Shown: positions 25,472 through 34,027 of the stretch, one piece after another
Layout of the letters: every line of letters begins with the position of its first letter
Position numbering within the stretch: position 1 is the first letter of the stretch
Source: Pedobacter terrae
GTDB taxonomy: Bacteria; Bacteroidota; Bacteroidia; Sphingobacteriales; Sphingobacteriaceae
Direction of reading: 5' to 3'
Assembly (NCBI RefSeq): GCF_900100705.1
Contig: NZ_FNCH01000014.1
Location: forward strand, 62,001 to 126,000
DNA length: 64,000 nucleotides
Position numbers and translations under genes: made by a program
The notes under the pieces: model-generated
The model's database searches: none
What the model was told of the DNA's origin: nothing
What the model saw: the letters and a program-made list of their open reading frames with translations, nothing else

Positions 25472-26788
25472 ATGGATAAAGACAGGCAGATTATTCATAT
25501 GGATCAGGATGCATTTTTTGTATCTGTAGAAATCAGAAAAAATCCGAAGTTATCGGGTAAACCAGTAATTATTGGCGGCGGCGGCGATAGGGGTGTGGTA
25601 GCTTCTTGTAGTTACGAAGCCCGCCAGTACGGTATACATGCTGCAATGCCCGGCAGAACCGCAAAATTACTATGCCCCCAGGCTATATTTTTAAAAGGCG
25701 ATATGGAAGAATATTCCAAAGCATCGCATGATATTACCGAGATTATTGCTGATAAAGTCCCGCTTTTTGAAAAAGCCAGTATTGACGAACATTATATCGA
25801 TATGACGGGTATGGATCGCTTTTTTGGCTGTATGAAATTTGCATCAGAACTTAGGCAGACCGTTATGAAAGAGATGCAATTGCCTATTTCTTTCGGCTTG
25901 TCGATTAATAAAACCGTCGCTAAAATAGCCACAAACGAATCCAAGCCTGATGGCGAACGGCAGGTTACCTTTCCAGAGTTACGGCCTTTTCTCGATCCTT
26001 TGGCCATTCATAAAATTCCGGGTATAGGTCATGCTACCTATAAAAAATTAAGCGAAATGGGGGTACGTAATATCCTTACGCTTACGCAGATTCCACAACA
26101 GCTGATGTTTAAAATTTTGGGCCAGCACGGTTTAAGTTTGTGGCAAAAAGCAAATGGAATTGATCTTTCGCCCGTGGTGCCTTACCGCGAACGAAAATCA
26201 ATCGGTACACAGGCCACTTTCGAAAGTGATACCATGGATATGGCAAAATTAAAGGCCATTATAACCGGAATGGTTAGCGGACTAACCTTTCAGTTGCGGA
26301 ATCAGAAAAAACTAACCGCCTGTATTACCGTAACTGTGCGTTATACCAATTTTGAAACCGTTACCCAGCAGGAGCGGATTCCTTATACCTCGCTCGATTC
26401 ATTTCTGATCAGCAAAGCACATAACCTCTTTGATAAAGTATATTCAAAACGGATGTTGTTGCGATTGGTCGGCGTAAAACTTTCGCATTTGGTAAGTGGT
26501 TACGAACAGATTGGTCTTTATAATATCGCTGAAGAAGAGTATAGTCTTTGCCAGGCCATGGATAAGGTACGAAACAGTTATGGTGCCGAAGCGGTGGTAA
26601 AAGCCTGTATTGTTACCCAGCCACCCCGCGATGAAAAAGGAAAAGTGATCAAATACAATCCCCGTAAAAAGAAAATACTGCTCGAGAATATCGAAGAAGC
26701 AGAAAAAGATCCTGAAGTAAGAAAACGTTCAAAAATCAGGAGTTTTATGAGCGAAAAAGGAACAACAGGCAATAAATCTTACGAGTAA
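25472..26788 (+). CDS. dinB: DNA polymerase IV-type Y-family polymerase
   Basis: Start set at ATG 25472 (438 aa), ten codons after an earlier ATG, since MDKDRQIIHMDQDAFFVSVE begins the conserved palm. Catalytic metal ligands Asp11 (HMDQDAFF) and Asp105-Glu106 (SIDEHYID) are intact. Also present are the finger motif SCSYEARQYGIHAAMPGRTA, the SFGLSINKTVAKIATNESKP region, and the helix-hairpin-helix KIPGIGHATYKKLSEMGVRN, followed by the little-finger domain. The enzyme copies past damaged bases. It lies three bases before a short dnaE, as in imuB/dnaE2-type mutagenesis cassettes. A plain beta-clamp-binding end is not obvious. Confidence 0.93.
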   Translation: MDKDRQIIHMDQDAFFVSVEIRKNPKLSGKPVIIGGGGDRGVVASCSYEARQYGIHAAMPGRTAKLLCPQAIFLKGDMEEYSKASHDITEIIADKVPLFEKASIDEHYIDMTGMDRFFGCMKFASELRQTVMKEMQLPISFGLSINKTVAKIATNESKPDGERQVTFPELRPFLDPLAIHKIPGIGHATYKKLSEMGVRNILTLTQIPQQLMFKILGQHGLSLWQKANGIDLSPVVPYRERKSIGTQATFESDTMDMAKLKAIITGMVSGLTFQLRNQKKLTACITVTVRYTNFETVTQQERIPYTSLDSFLISKAHNLFDKVYSKRMLLRLVGVKLSHLVSGYEQIGLYNIAEEEYSLCQAMDKVRNSYGAEAVVKACIVTQPPRDEKGKVIKYNPRKKKILLENIEEAEKDPEVRKRSKIRSFMSEKGTTGNKSYE

Positions 26789-26791
26789 ATT

Positions 26792-29700
26792 ATGTTTTTA
26801 AATGTTCACTCTTCTTATAGCCTGAAATATGGTACGCAGAGCATTAATCAACTCATTGCTACTGCGAGGTATTTGGGCATTCATCAAATGGTTCTTACTG
26901 ATATCAACAACTCAACCGGAGCTGTAGAGTTTATTCGCGAGTGTTATAAACAGGGCGTTGCCAAAGAAGCCGATGATATACATAAAGGCAATATTCCATA
27001 TCAGATTAAGCCTGTAGCCGGGATCGAATTTCGGATCGGTAATAGGTTATTGTATGTAGGCGTTGCCAAAAACAGGGAAGGTATGCGCGAACTCAATTCG
27101 TTTTTAAGTAGCCACAATATCGATAACATTCCGCTGCCCGAAATTCCGCCAGCGATGGAGAACGTATATATCATTTATCCCTTTCAAAAGTCTTTTAATC
27201 CAATATTAAAGGCAAATGAATATGTAGGGATCCGCGGTAAACAGCTGAATCTTTTGTACAGACATCCGCTTTTGGCCCAGAAAGAAAAACTGTTGGTTTG
27301 GCATCCCGTTACGGTAGGCGACAAAATTACTTATCGGTTGCATGAATATTTAAGGGCCATAGAACTTAATACTCTTTTAAGCAAAGTATCGGCGGAACAA
27401 AAATGCGATCCCGATGAATTTCTGATTCCCGAGGTTGAACTTACGCAACAGTTTGAACAGTACCCGTTTATTGTTCAAAATACCCAAAAACTGATAAATA
27501 GTTGCGATTTAAGCGCCTATTTTGAAGATAGCGCAGTACCCCGCTCAAAAAATAAGTTTCATTATACCAAAACAGGTGTAGAAGGCGATAAAAAAATGCT
27601 GCGCAGGCTGGCCATATTAGGACTTAAATATCGCTATGGCGAAAATAATGAAGAGGCGCTTAAACGGTTGGAAAAAGAACTCCGTATTATTGAGTTAAAA
27701 AACTTCTGCGCTTATTTTCTGATCACATTCGATATTATTAGGTATGCCATGAACAAATGTGGTTTCTACCATGTTGGCCGTGGTTCTGGTGCCAATAGTA
27801 TTGTGGCCTACTGCTTACGCATTACTGATGTAGATCCGATTGATCTCGACCTGTATTTCGAACGTTTTCTACATGAAAAACGGACCAGTCCGCCTGACTT
27901 TGATATTGATTTTTCATGGGACGAAAGAGAAACCGTCCAAAAGTACATTTTTAAGCGCTATCCCAAATGGCATGTTGCTTTTTTGGGTACCATGAGTACC
28001 TTTAAAGACCGGGCAGTTATCAGGGAGATTGGTAAGGTTTTAGGTTTGCCTAAAGGCGAAATAGACAGTTTTACCGATCCCGCCAAAGAGCGCGAAAATT
28101 TGCTTAATGCCACTTACCAAAAATTATTGGCTGTACACCAATACATGAAAAGTATGCCCAATCAACGTTCTATCCATGCCGGGGGGATTTTGATCTCTCA
28201 ACATCCGATTACCTATTACACTGCCTTAGATATGCCGCCAAAAGGTTTTCCAACGGTACAGTGGGACATGTATGAATCAGAAGCCATAGGTTACGAGAAA
28301 TTCGATATTTTAAGTCAGCGGGGCATTGGGCATATCCGCGAGGCGGTGCAACTTATTAAAAAAAACAAGGATAAAGATATCGACATTCACGATTTTAGAA
28401 ACTTTAAAAAGGATCAGAAACTGAACGGTATTCTTAAAGAAGGACAACCCATCGGGTGTTTTTACATCGAATCGCCAGCCATGCGGCAATTGCTGAAAAA
28501 ACTAAAATGTGATAATTACCTTACCCTGGTGGCTGCCAGTTCGATCATCCGTCCAGGGGTAGCCAGTTCTGGCATGATGAAATCGTATATCGAACGTTAC
28601 CATGCGCCCGATAAAGTGGTTTATCTGTGTGAGGTGATGAAAGAGCAGCTTAACGAAACTTACGGGGTAATGGTTTATCAGGAAGATGTGATTAAAGTAT
28701 GTCATTATTTTGCAGGCTTAGATCTGGCTGATGCGGATATCCTACGTAAAGCCATGAGCGGAAAATACCGTTCAAAACTTGCTTTTGATGAGCTGGTGAA
28801 TAAATTTTTTGCCTCAGCCAGAAATGAAGGGCACTCAGAAGAACTCATTACAGAAGTTTGGCGCCAGATTTCGTCTTTTGCCGGCTACAGTTTTTCGAAA
28901 GCCCATTCGGCTTCCTTTGCTGTTGAAAGTTACCAGAGCCTTTACCTTAAAACTTATTACCCCATGGAGTTCATGGTGGCCGTACTCAATAACTATGGTG
29001 GTTTTTATAGTCGCTGGGTTTACGTACACGAACTACAAAAAACAGGCGCCAGGGTGCATTTACCCTGTGTTAACCACAGTGATGAAGTGGTGAATATAAA
29101 AGGTGAAGATGCCTATCTTGGCTTTATTGCCATCCAGGGGCTGGAAGAAAAAATCATTAAAAAGATTCCACAGGAACGTGCCGCGAATGGTTTGTATCGC
29201 AATCTCGAAGATTTCGTAAAACGAACCTGTATATCATTAGAGCAGGCAATTATTTTGATCCGGCTTGGTGCGTTGCGGTTTACCGGCAAAGATCGTAAAA
29301 CCCTGCTTTGGGATGTACACAATTACCTTGGCTTTAAACAGAAAAAAGTAAACCATGCCGAACTTTTTAAATTAAGTTATAAAACCTATAAGCTCCCTGC
29401 ACTGGCAGATTCTGAACTGGAAAATGCCTACACAGAGTTGGAGTTGTTGGGATATCCGCTCAACTATAAAATGTTCGATTTTTTAAAAACCTCTTATCGT
29501 GGTGACGTTATGGCAGCCGATATGCATCAATACTTAGGTAAAACGGTAAGGATGGTCGGTAATTATGTATGCGAAAAAACGGTGCATACTATTAAGCATA
29601 CCAAAATGTGGTTTGGTACTTTTTTAGACGTCAGAGGCGATTTTTTTGATACCACCCATTTTCCAAATACCACTCCCATGTATCCTTTTAAAGGAAAAGG

Positions 29701-29809
29701 CTGTTACCTTATTTTGGGTAAAGTGGTAGAAGATTTCGGTTTCCAGAGTATTGAGGTATTGAAGTTTGCAAAGTTGGATATTCAGATGAATCCTGTAGCG
29801 ATTAATTAA
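26792..29809 (+). CDS. DNA polymerase III alpha subunit, DnaE2-like short form
   Basis: The 1005-aa C-family polymerase is shorter than replicative DnaE of this phylum. It has an N-terminal PHP domain (NVHSSYSLKYGTQSINQLIA), the palm with GRGSGANSIVAYCLRITDVD near 329-348 and PDFDIDF at 367-373 (metal ligands Asp370 and Asp372). Then follow SMPNQRSIHAGGILIS, FAGYSFSKAHSASFAVESYQ, a helix-hairpin-helix, and an OB-fold near 900-1000 (GKTVRMVGNYVCEKTVHT). Its position directly behind dinB suggests an error-prone DnaE2 partner. Canonical cassettes also include imuA or a lexA-like gene, which is missing here. The PHP metal set looks incomplete, so proofreading is unlikely. Confidence 0.9.
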   Translation: MFLNVHSSYSLKYGTQSINQLIATARYLGIHQMVLTDINNSTGAVEFIRECYKQGVAKEADDIHKGNIPYQIKPVAGIEFRIGNRLLYVGVAKNREGMRELNSFLSSHNIDNIPLPEIPPAMENVYIIYPFQKSFNPILKANEYVGIRGKQLNLLYRHPLLAQKEKLLVWHPVTVGDKITYRLHEYLRAIELNTLLSKVSAEQKCDPDEFLIPEVELTQQFEQYPFIVQNTQKLINSCDLSAYFEDSAVPRSKNKFHYTKTGVEGDKKMLRRLAILGLKYRYGENNEEALKRLEKELRIIELKNFCAYFLITFDIIRYAMNKCGFYHVGRGSGANSIVAYCLRITDVDPIDLDLYFERFLHEKRTSPPDFDIDFSWDERETVQKYIFKRYPKWHVAFLGTMSTFKDRAVIREIGKVLGLPKGEIDSFTDPAKERENLLNATYQKLLAVHQYMKSMPNQRSIHAGGILISQHPITYYTALDMPPKGFPTVQWDMYESEAIGYEKFDILSQRGIGHIREAVQLIKKNKDKDIDIHDFRNFKKDQKLNGILKEGQPIGCFYIESPAMRQLLKKLKCDNYLTLVAASSIIRPGVASSGMMKSYIERYHAPDKVVYLCEVMKEQLNETYGVMVYQEDVIKVCHYFAGLDLADADILRKAMSGKYRSKLAFDELVNKFFASARNEGHSEELITEVWRQISSFAGYSFSKAHSASFAVESYQSLYLKTYYPMEFMVAVLNNYGGFYSRWVYVHELQKTGARVHLPCVNHSDEVVNIKGEDAYLGFIAIQGLEEKIIKKIPQERAANGLYRNLEDFVKRTCISLEQAIILIRLGALRFTGKDRKTLLWDVHNYLGFKQKKVNHAELFKLSYKTYKLPALADSELENAYTELELLGYPLNYKMFDFLKTSYRGDVMAADMHQYLGKTVRMVGNYVCEKTVHTIKHTKMWFGTFLDVRGDFFDTTHFPNTTPMYPFKGKGCYLILGKVVEDFGFQSIEVLKFAKLDIQMNPVAIN

Positions 29810-29819
29810 AATAAATGAT

Positions 29820-30395
29820 ATGAATTTAAAACTTAACAAAGATTGGTATTCGATAGTTGTTTACCCGCAAAGCAAAAGTATTAATGAAGTAAGTGTTTTA
29901 AAAAAAATACTCGCAGATGAAATTGGCTGGTATAGCAGTAGAAACTCAGAGGCTCATATTACCATCATTGAATTTTTAGCAGATCAATACGAGCTGGGTT
30001 TTTACAAAAAATGCATTGAGAAAATTTGTGGTTCGCAAAGGCCACAGGAAGTGACGTTTGATTATTTAAGTTTATCCAAATTCAGTCAGGCTATCGTTTT
30101 ACTTCCTAATGGGCCATCCAAATTATACCTGAACGATCTTTTAAAAACATTTCGGAAAAAGCTTAAATCTAAAAATACCATAAACGGTAGCAATGCCCAT
30201 ATTTCAATAGGGCGTGAATTGAGTTCGTCGCAAATTGATCAGGCAGAAAATTTGTATGGGCCTATCAATATCGCATTTAATTGTAATACAATTGCCATCC
30301 GTAAACTTGATGAAATTAAAAAACAATTTGTGGTCATTAATGAGTTTAAATTGTTGGGTGGCCCTTTAAATCATCATCAATATTCTTTATTATAA
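29820..30395 (+). CDS. 2H phosphoesterase / 2'-5' RNA ligase-like protein
   Basis: The 191-aa product carries the two HxT/S motifs of the 2H phosphoesterase superfamily: His46-Ile-Thr48 in EAHITIIEF and His127-Ile-Ser129 in NAHISIGREL, spaced ~80 residues apart as in LigT/ThpR-like enzymes. Such enzymes open or make 2'-5' or 2',3'-cyclic phosphodiester bonds on RNA or nucleotides. It begins 10 nt after dnaE, so it is likely in the same transcript, giving an unusual third member of the mutagenesis cassette. Confidence 0.82.
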   Translation: MNLKLNKDWYSIVVYPQSKSINEVSVLKKILADEIGWYSSRNSEAHITIIEFLADQYELGFYKKCIEKICGSQRPQEVTFDYLSLSKFSQAIVLLPNGPSKLYLNDLLKTFRKKLKSKNTINGSNAHISIGRELSSSQIDQAENLYGPINIAFNCNTIAIRKLDEIKKQFVVINEFKLLGGPLNHHQYSLL

Positions 30396-30403
30396 CTAGA
30401 TTG

Positions 30404-30442
30404 TTAATTGGCTCGTGATTGGCTTTTTTTTGAGCCGATTAA
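30404..30442 (+). terminator. Hairpin after the dinB-dnaE-2H operon, possible terminator
   Basis: Arms ttaattggctc (30404-30414) and gagccgattaa (30432-30442) pair with one mismatch; the loop contains T8. The T-run is inside the loop rather than after the stem, so termination is only likely. Confidence 0.4.
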
Positions 30443-30457
30443 TGTTTTCTTTGATGA

Positions 30458-30532
30458 GATCGTCATTCCCAACTTGATTGGGAATCTAATGTGTATTGCA
30501 TTAAGATTCCCGCCTGCGCGGGAAAGACGATC
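30458..30532. repeat. 75-nt element with cloverleaf folding potential
   Basis: Outer stem gatcgtc (30458-30464) with gacgatc (30526-30532), perfect 7 bp. Inside are three perfect hairpins: attccca/tgggaat (30465-30485, 7 bp, 7-nt loop), taatg/catta (30487-30503, 5 bp, 7-nt loop) and ttcccgc/gcgggaa (30507-30524, 7 bp, 4-nt loop). The arms abut, giving a four-stem cloverleaf. It has no tRNA sequence features. The attccc...gggaat arm resembles the dRS3-type repeats of other bacteria. Confidence 0.75.
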
Positions 30533-30624
30533 GAACGTAGTTTGTGTTTGTTTCTAACCAGTACGTCAGTAGCCTAACGATTTAATCGTTTAGCAGTTAA
30601 AATATAATTTCATATTTTTAAACC

Positions 30625-31134
30625 ATGATCCACTTCAAAGCAGAAATAGAGCGTTTCGATGCCATGGGCGAAAAAACAGGCTGGAGTTATGTGTTTATTC
30701 CAGCTGCTTTAGCCAATGAAATTAAACCTGATTTTAAAAAAAGTTTCCGCGTAAAGGGGAAGATAGATCAGTTGGATATTAACGGCATGGCAGTTATGCC
30801 GATGGGAGCGGGCGATTTTATTATTGCCTTAAAGGGCGAAGTGCGTAAAAAACTAAAAAAAGAAGCCGGAGCAGGGGTTGAACTGTATTTAGAAGAAGAT
30901 AAGGAGTTTAAAATCGAAATGCCCGAAGATCTCGAAATCTGTTTGTCAGAAGAGGCGCACTTAATCGAAAACTTTTTAAAACAACCTAAATCGCACCAAA
31001 ACTATTATATCAATTGGATTAACCAGGCCAAAACAGAACCTACGCGTACCAAACGAATAGTCATGACCGTCAAGGCGATGGATAAGGGGCAGGATTTTGG
31101 CGCAATGATCAGAGAGTCTCAAGGGAAGTCCTAA
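30625..31134 (+). CDS. DUF1905 + YdeI/OmpD-associated domain protein
   Basis: The 169-aa protein has an N-terminal DUF1905 beta-barrel-like domain (about 1-90: FKAEIERFDAMGEKTGWSYV, FRVKGKIDQLDINGMAVMPM, then GAGDFIIALKGEVRKKL). The C-terminal part fits the YdeI/OmpD-associated region (about 100-169: AHLIENFLKQPKSHQNYYIN W, ending QDFGAMIRE). The biochemical role of this combination is unknown. The last codons, encoding RESQGKS, run into AGTC repeat words (agtctca, agtccta), so the tail may be repeat-derived. It is a single gene facing the mannosyltransferase gene. Confidence 0.8.
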   Translation: MIHFKAEIERFDAMGEKTGWSYVFIPAALANEIKPDFKKSFRVKGKIDQLDINGMAVMPMGAGDFIIALKGEVRKKLKKEAGAGVELYLEEDKEFKIEMPEDLEICLSEEAHLIENFLKQPKSHQNYYINWINQAKTEPTRTKRIVMTVKAMDKGQDFGAMIRESQGKS

Positions 31135-31188
31135 TTATTAGTCTTAAGTCGTAAGTCATTAGTCCTCAGTCCTTAGTCGGAAGTGAAT
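31127..31188 (+). repeat. AGTCnnn heptamer tract after the DUF1905 gene
   Basis: Seven contiguous 7-mers from 31140: agtctta, agtcgta, agtcatt, agtcctc, agtcctt, agtcgga, agtgaat. A further agtccta unit at 31127 includes the gene's stop codon (TAA 31132-31134). Confidence 0.85.
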
Positions 31189-31207
31189 AGAACTAGGTAA
31201 TGTGAAT

Positions 31208-31984
31208 TTAAGACGCTGGATTCCGGACTCCTGACTTCGGACTTCCGACTCCTGACTCCTTTTTATAACTCCTAAACCAACTCGAAACTTTCATCTGGAT
31301 TACACCCAAAAAAGCTTCCCTGAAGATTCGGGTACTCATTTTTGATGTTCCTTCTGTACGATCGGTGAAGATGATGGGAACTTCAACTACTTTAAAGCCA
31401 AATTTAATGGCCGTAAACTTCATTTCGATCTGAAACGCATAACCAACAAACCTAATTTTATGGAGTGGAATGGTTTCAAGCACAATTTTACGGTAACATT
31501 TAAAACCTGCAGTAGCATCCTGGATATTGATCCGGGTCACGATGCGTACATACATTGATGCAAAATACGACATTAAAACCCTGCCCATTGGCCAGTTCAC
31601 CACATTTACACCTTTAACATATCTGGAACCAATGGCTACATCGGCACCGTTAACACAGGCCTCGCGTAAGCGCGGTAAATCATCAGGGTTATGAGAGAAA
31701 TCAGCATCCATTTCAAAAATATAGGCATAATCGTGTTGTAACGCCCAATTAAAACCGTAAATGTATGCTGTACCCAAGCCTTGTTTACCAGCACGCTCTT
31801 CAATAAATAAATGTCCTTCGTATTCTTTCTGGAGTGACTTTACAATTTCAGCAGTTCCATCAGGAGAACCATCATCAATAATTAAAACATGAAAAGGCTG
31901 TGTTAAAGAAAAAACCTTTCTAATGATTTTTTCGATGTTTTCCTTCTCGTTGTAGGTGGGAATGATGACTAAACTATCTGACAC
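31208..31984 (-). CDS. Polyprenol-phosphate mannosyltransferase-like GT2 enzyme
   Basis: The 258-aa protein is a family-2 glycosyltransferase of the dolichyl-phosphate mannose synthase type: LVIIPTYNEKENIEKIIRKV at the start, the DDGSPDGTAE nucleotide-binding motif (about 37-46), the catalytic EMDADFSHNPDDLP motif (about 92-105), and the RYVKGVNVVNWPMGRVLMSY and DATAGFKCYRK segments. It has no C-terminal membrane domain, so it is the short Dpm1-like type. It moves mannose or a similar sugar from a nucleotide sugar to a polyprenol phosphate at the inner membrane face, probably for glycan or lipoprotein decoration. Its last ~15 residues (KESGVGSPKSGVRNPAS) come from an AGTCnnn heptamer tract. 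Confidence 0.88.
   Translation of the reverse strand: MSDSLVIIPTYNEKENIEKIIRKVFSLTQPFHVLIIDDGSPDGTAEIVKSLQKEYEGHLFIEERAGKQGLGTAYIYGFNWALQHDYAYIFEMDADFSHNPDDLPRLREACVNGADVAIGSRYVKGVNVVNWPMGRVLMSYFASMYVRIVTRINIQDATAGFKCYRKIVLETIPLHKIRFVGYAFQIEMKFTAIKFGFKVVEVPIIFTDRTEGTSKMSTRIFREAFLGVIQMKVSSWFRSYKKESGVGSPKSGVRNPAS
31226..31260 (-). repeat. AGTCnnn heptamer tract inside the 3' end of the mannosyltransferase gene
   Basis: Plus strand: gactcct, gacttcg, gacttcc, gactcct, gactcct, five perfect 7-mers. On the coding (minus) strand they read nnnAGTC and are translated as part of the C-terminus. It faces the tract at 31140-31188. Confidence 0.85.
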
Positions 31985-32481
31985 GTTTGTTGTGGTTTAT
32001 TAAATAATATAAGCTTTTGGCCTTTGTATTTGATATTTCTAATTGGCAACTGCTTTTAAACTGCGAAAGTAAATATTAAATATGAAACCGTTATGAATTT
32101 TCATGAATTCCACATGATTTGTCCCCCGCGGTCGTCATCCTGAACTTGTTTCATGATCTATTTAATGCGGTTATTCCTCGATATATCTTAGACCTTATTG
32201 TTTCCCGCTGATTTAGCAGATGTGTGAAGAATTAGATTTTAAGTCACTGACCCATTGTTCCTAAACCCGACAGCAGCGGCAGCGCCCGATTGAAAAGAGG
32301 GACTATAGCGAATGGCGGGACTGAAGATGCCAAGAACTCCAGTCCGTTCCTTTGCAAATCTTATTGAATATGCCATTCTTCTTAAAACACTTCTCGACAG
32401 GCTGAGTGTCACCGAAGCCCCTTCCTTTTATACCTTTATAATAAAAAAGATCTTCACTGCGTTCATAATGACAAAGAACTA
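31985..32481. other. 497-bp intergenic region with dispersed repeats
   Basis: It contains gtcgtcatcctgaacttg (32128-32145), a relative of the CGTCATGCTGAACTTG element also at 38043. A second repeat (about 32266-32345) has similarity in inverted orientation to the 38.2- and 38.5-kb elements: words ggactatagcg and gcgggactgaagatgcc match the rc of the ctgtagtcctgctgtgcgctatag type. The gcttcgg-type words near 32400-32425 resemble those at 3007-3025. No gene is supported. Confidence 0.55.
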
Positions 32482-33963
32482 TTATCTCACTTCCTGCATC
32501 AATCTCTTAACCAGTTGCGAAAAAATAATCAATGCCAAACCTGCAATTAGAGAATATAAAGCCAATGCTTTATAACCTTCGGTATAAGCCATTAATTTGG
32601 TTTGTAACGAAGCATTATCGATACTCGACATCTCTGCTCCTAATTTTCCGGCAGCTAATTGCCCGAAAGCACTTGATAAAAACCAAAGCCCCATCATCAT
32701 ACCGAACATTTTCTTTGGTGATAGTTTTGTAATGATCGACATACCTATCGGGCCTAAACAAAGTTCGCCTAGTGTTAACAATAAATAAGCTAATGTAAAT
32801 ACATTTAAGGAGCTAATGCCTTGTGCATTGGCGAAGAACCTGGTCGCGTAAAATACGTAAAAGCTTAAAGCCAATAACAGGAAGCCAATTCCGAATTTTA
32901 CCACGGTATTCGGTTCAATTTTTCGCTTATATAATCCTAGCCATAAAATGCCTACAATCGGGCTAAAAACAATAACAAAAAACGAGTTTACGCTATTATT
33001 TACCACATTTGGGTCGATTTTGAAAAAAAGAATTTTATGATCCAGATTATCTTTAGCAAATAAGGATAGCGAACCGCCACTCTGCTCAGATATGGCCATA
33101 AAAATGAAGTAACAGAAGATAAACACAAAAGCAGCCAATAATTTATACTGTGCTTTTTTATCATTTATTTTAAAGGTTTCGTACAAGAAATAGACTAAAG
33201 CGACAATGCCAATCGTGTACATGAAATAATCGGTAAAATCGGTGTTTTTTACCATGATATAAATCAAGGGAATACATAGTATCGAGCCTGCATAAACAGC
33301 TATTTCCCACAGTTGCTGTTTTGATTTCTTAAGGTGCAGCAATGGCGAACCCCCAATTGGCCCAAGGTGTTTTTTAGTGAAAATGAATGTACCTAAACCG
33401 AACATCATAACCAATGCGGCGGATAAGAAACACAGATGCCAGTTGTAATATTTGCCAAGGTAGATACACATGGCACCACCCAGTAAGCCACCAACATTAA
33501 TACCCGCATAAAAAAGGCCATATCCTGCATCTCTGCGGTTGTCTGTCTCGTGGTATAGTTCGCCAACCATTGATGAAACATTGGGTTTGAAAAAACCCGT
33601 TCCTACGATTGATAAGGTAATGCCTATATAAAATAAATCATGTGGAGAGAAAGCCAGAATGAGGTTTCCAATAATCATTAAGGTTCCGCCCCAAAATAAT
33701 GACTTTCTGAAACCTAAAATCTTATCGGCAAAAATACCACCTATAAAGGTAAAAGCATAAACAAAAGCCTGTATGGCACCATACTGAAGGTTCGATTTTT
33801 GGTCGCTTAAACCCAGCTGTTCTACCATAAAGAAAGCCAGTACGCCGCGCATTCCATAAAAACAGAAACGCTCCCACATTTCTACCAGTGATAAATGCCA
33901 GAGTTGTTTCGGGTATTTGCCTTCGAAATTCTGAATTTCCTCTATTGAAACTGTTTTTTCCAT
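32482..33963 (-). CDS. POT-family proton-dependent peptide transporter
   Basis: The 493-aa multi-pass protein has about 12-14 membrane helices and the POT/PTR2 proton-coupling motif in EMWERFCFYGMRG (Glu28, Glu31, Arg32). GTGFFKPNVSSMVGELY (about 122-138) and the FYAGINVGGLLGG segment are the second PTR signature. It imports di- and tripeptides with protons across the inner membrane. It lies 64 nt downstream of a second POT gene on the same strand, but a perfect terminator stands between, so it likely has its own promoter. Confidence 0.93.
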   Translation of the reverse strand: MEKTVSIEEIQNFEGKYPKQLWHLSLVEMWERFCFYGMRGVLAFFMVEQLGLSDQKSNLQYGAIQAFVYAFTFIGGIFADKILGFRKSLFWGGTLMIIGNLILAFSPHDLFYIGITLSIVGTGFFKPNVSSMVGELYHETDNRRDAGYGLFYAGINVGGLLGGAMCIYLGKYYNWHLCFLSAALVMMFGLGTFIFTKKHLGPIGGSPLLHLKKSKQQLWEIAVYAGSILCIPLIYIMVKNTDFTDYFMYTIGIVALVYFLYETFKINDKKAQYKLLAAFVFIFCYFIFMAISEQSGGSLSLFAKDNLDHKILFFKIDPNVVNNSVNSFFVIVFSPIVGILWLGLYKRKIEPNTVVKFGIGFLLLALSFYVFYATRFFANAQGISSLNVFTLAYLLLTLGELCLGPIGMSIITKLSPKKMFGMMMGLWFLSSAFGQLAAGKLGAEMSSIDNASLQTKLMAYTEGYKALALYSLIAGLALIIFSQLVKRLMQEVR

Positions 33964-33981
33964 TAAATAGGTTTAAAAATG

Positions 33982-34007
33982 AAAAGCCCGACAAATATCG
34001 GGCTTTT
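33982..34007 (-). terminator. Intrinsic terminator between the two POT genes
   Basis: Perfect 10-bp stem aaaagcccga (33982-33991) with tcgggctttt (33998-34007), 6-nt loop, with T-rich minus-strand tail. It ends the transcript of the 34028-35623 gene. Confidence 0.85.
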
Positions 34008-34027
34008 GGGTAAAAGTATTTTTCTGA

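Noticed and set aside
30458..30532. tRNA gene
   Set aside because: The cloverleaf shape is present but the conserved D-, anticodon- and T-loop bases (for example GGTTCGAATCC) are absent.
32312..32575. 87-aa plus-strand frame before the POT gene
   Set aside because: It lies over intergenic repeats and the antisense of the POT 3' end; no start signal or recognisable domain.
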